A stretch of 64,000 bases of DNA from Pseudomonas putida NBRC 14164 (lineage in GTDB: Bacteria > Pseudomonadota > Gammaproteobacteria > Pseudomonadales > Pseudomonadaceae): NCBI RefSeq assembly GCF_000412675.1, contig NC_021505.1:3590501-3654500 (forward strand). The letters run 5' to 3'. Positions 63,240-64,000 of the stretch are shown piece by piece. Positions within the stretch are counted from its first letter, which is position 1. Every line of letters begins with the position of its first letter. The translations under genes and the position numbers were made by a program. The notes beneath the pieces were generated by a model that did no database searches, was not told the DNA's origin, and saw nothing but the letters and a program-made list of their open reading frames with translations.

Positions 63240-63320
63240 GCAAAAACTCCTGATGTTGACCGAAAGTCAGCGTCAGCGGGTGAAGAGTCGAAGTGGTCTG
63301 GCAGGGATACCTGGCGCCTT

Positions 63321-63349
63321 CTGTCTCGTCAGCCCATCTGACGAGACAG
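63321..63349. other. Perfect 11-bp inverted repeat
   Basis: CTGTCTCGTCA and TGACGAGACAG flank a 7-bp loop. No T-run follows on either strand, so it is more likely an operator or RNA stem than a terminator. It lies between the dapA-like pseudogene and a small ORF. Confidence 0.6.
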
Positions 63350-63359
63350 CGCGCCTCGG

Positions 63360-63464
63360 TCAGATGAGCGGCTGTTTCTTGGATTTCTTGGCAACGGCAA
63401 CGCACGCGCCTGCCTGGGCAATGAAGCCCGAAGCGGAAATGGCGTGGTTGGATGTGGACATCAT
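63360..63464 (-). CDS. Possible 34-residue peptide
   Basis: Starting at the ATG at 63464 (or the next codon), it reads MMSTSNHAISASGF and ends VAVAKKSKKQPLI, a basic tail. The ribosome site is weak. It ends 11 bp before the perfect inverted repeat. Support is limited to its position and length; it may not be translated. Confidence 0.25.
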   Translation of the reverse strand: MMSTSNHAISASGFIAQAGACVAVAKKSKKQPLI

Positions 63465-63573
63465 GAGAAAGCCCGTTGCGTAGGTATGGCTGGATAATGG
63501 TGGGGCGGCGTAGTGGGTGTCAACCCTTGGTCTGCATCGGCACCTGTAGGACCTCACAAGGCGGGTATCGCCG

Positions 63574-64000
63574 TCACCGCCACTCGCTGTAAGGCTCCAG
63601 CGGCGTTACTGGCAAGGCCAGGTTGCCCCGCCACGGCTCGAACAGGTAACGCAGGTAAAGCATGCCATGGCTAGGTGCATAGTCATCGCTGTGCTGCCAG
63701 TCGAAGCCGCCGCCCAGTACCCACCGATCACTCAGGCGCCGTTCGAACAGGCCGCGCAGGCGGTAGCCCAACCCGCTGCTGTCGCTGGCTTCGCTCATGG
63801 CATCGATGTTGGAGTCAACGTCATACTGCGCCAGCACTTTGCGATTGATGTGCGCATCCGGGTACAACCGGCTGCTGCCACTGTGGGCCTGGGACCAGCT
63901 GACCGAACCTTCGAGCAACAGCGACCAGTCGTAATTGCGCCAGGCGTAGCTGACCGGCACGCCGACGGACGCGTAGCGCTGCGGGCTGTAGTAACCGCCC
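63574..64000 (-). CDS. bcsC: 3' end of a cellulose synthase operon protein, BcsC-like outer-membrane barrel
   Basis: The visible 141 codons are the C-terminal barrel of BcsC: a Y-Y-S-P-Q-R-Y segment at the window edge (the family's conserved G-G-Y-F-S-P-Q), VPVSYAWRNYDWSLLLEGSVSWS, and the end SHGMLYLRYLFEPW. BcsC exports bacterial cellulose through the outer membrane; its N-terminal TPR part lies beyond base 64000. A cellulose operon is expected to the right. The 90 bp to the left of the stop shows no terminator. Confidence 0.8.
   Translation of the reverse strand, partial: GGYYSPQRYASVGVPVSYAWRNYDWSLLLEGSVSWSQAHSGSSRLYPDAHINRKVLAQYDVDSNIDAMSEASDSSGLGYRLRGLFERRLSDRWVLGGGFDWQHSDDYAPSHGMLYLRYLFEPWRGNLALPVTPLEPYSEWR

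Overview
The window is about 63-65% GC and comes from a Pseudomonas of the P. putida group. Evidence for this is the gene content and order of the pedE/pedH (quinoprotein ethanol dehydrogenase) cluster, dense REP-like palindromes of the putida type in the intergenic gaps, and a bcsC-like end at the right edge. No rRNA, tRNA, CRISPR array or prophage was seen.

Bases 1-18,700 hold the PQQ-dependent alcohol oxidation locus. Two quinoprotein dehydrogenases are present: pedH (lanthanide-type active site, cut by the left edge) and pedE (calcium-type). Between them lie cytochrome c pedF, a periplasmic binding protein (pedG), a SoxYZ-like carrier and a metallo-hydrolase. Beyond pedE come a secreted pentapeptide-repeat protein, the PedS2/PedR2 sensor-regulator pair, a four-gene transporter operon (binding protein, beta-propeller, ATPase, permease), a CxxxCW protein, the regulator PedR1/AgmR, and an overlapping NahK-type hybrid kinase / NosP-type FIST pair. 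Five intergenic sites share one palindrome, TACTAC-N4-GTAGTA.

Bases 18,700-32,700 hold a porin, a HAD-like phosphatase overlapping a Fic protein whose catalytic His is Gln, a pstSCAB phosphate transporter with a Pho box, several small genes, and a catabolic group (hydratase, MFS importer, Fe-alcohol dehydrogenase, LysR). Bases 32,700-44,500 hold a universal stress protein, a TetR regulator, a drug-type MFS, a DUF2493 protein, a P-type Mg2+ ATPase behind a ~640-nt leader with two small ORFs, a chemoreceptor, a secreted hydrolase and a DUF1835 protein.

Bases 44,500-53,600 carry a MocR regulator divergent from an unusual ferredoxin-reductase/M24-peptidase fusion, a GNAT, and an iron-uptake set (TonB receptor, FecR, FecI with Fur box) next to an AraC regulator. 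Bases 53,600-57,600 are a scarred region: a mosaic of arcD, acyl-CoA ligase and serine hydrolase fragments, then a GNAT-cupin pair and an IS110 element next to a REP.

Bases 57,600-62,300 form a second signalling locus: a class V aminotransferase, a LuxR-type response regulator, a membrane hybrid kinase overlapping it tail to tail, a 30-residue peptide gene ending WCAARCR, and a 77-residue exported protein. Its control regions carry the same palindrome as the ped cluster, one copy expanded to a 14-bp tandem array. This suggests that this locus and the ped genes form one regulon. It is the best candidate here for an undescribed system. The right end holds a dapA-like pseudogene and the 3' end of bcsC.
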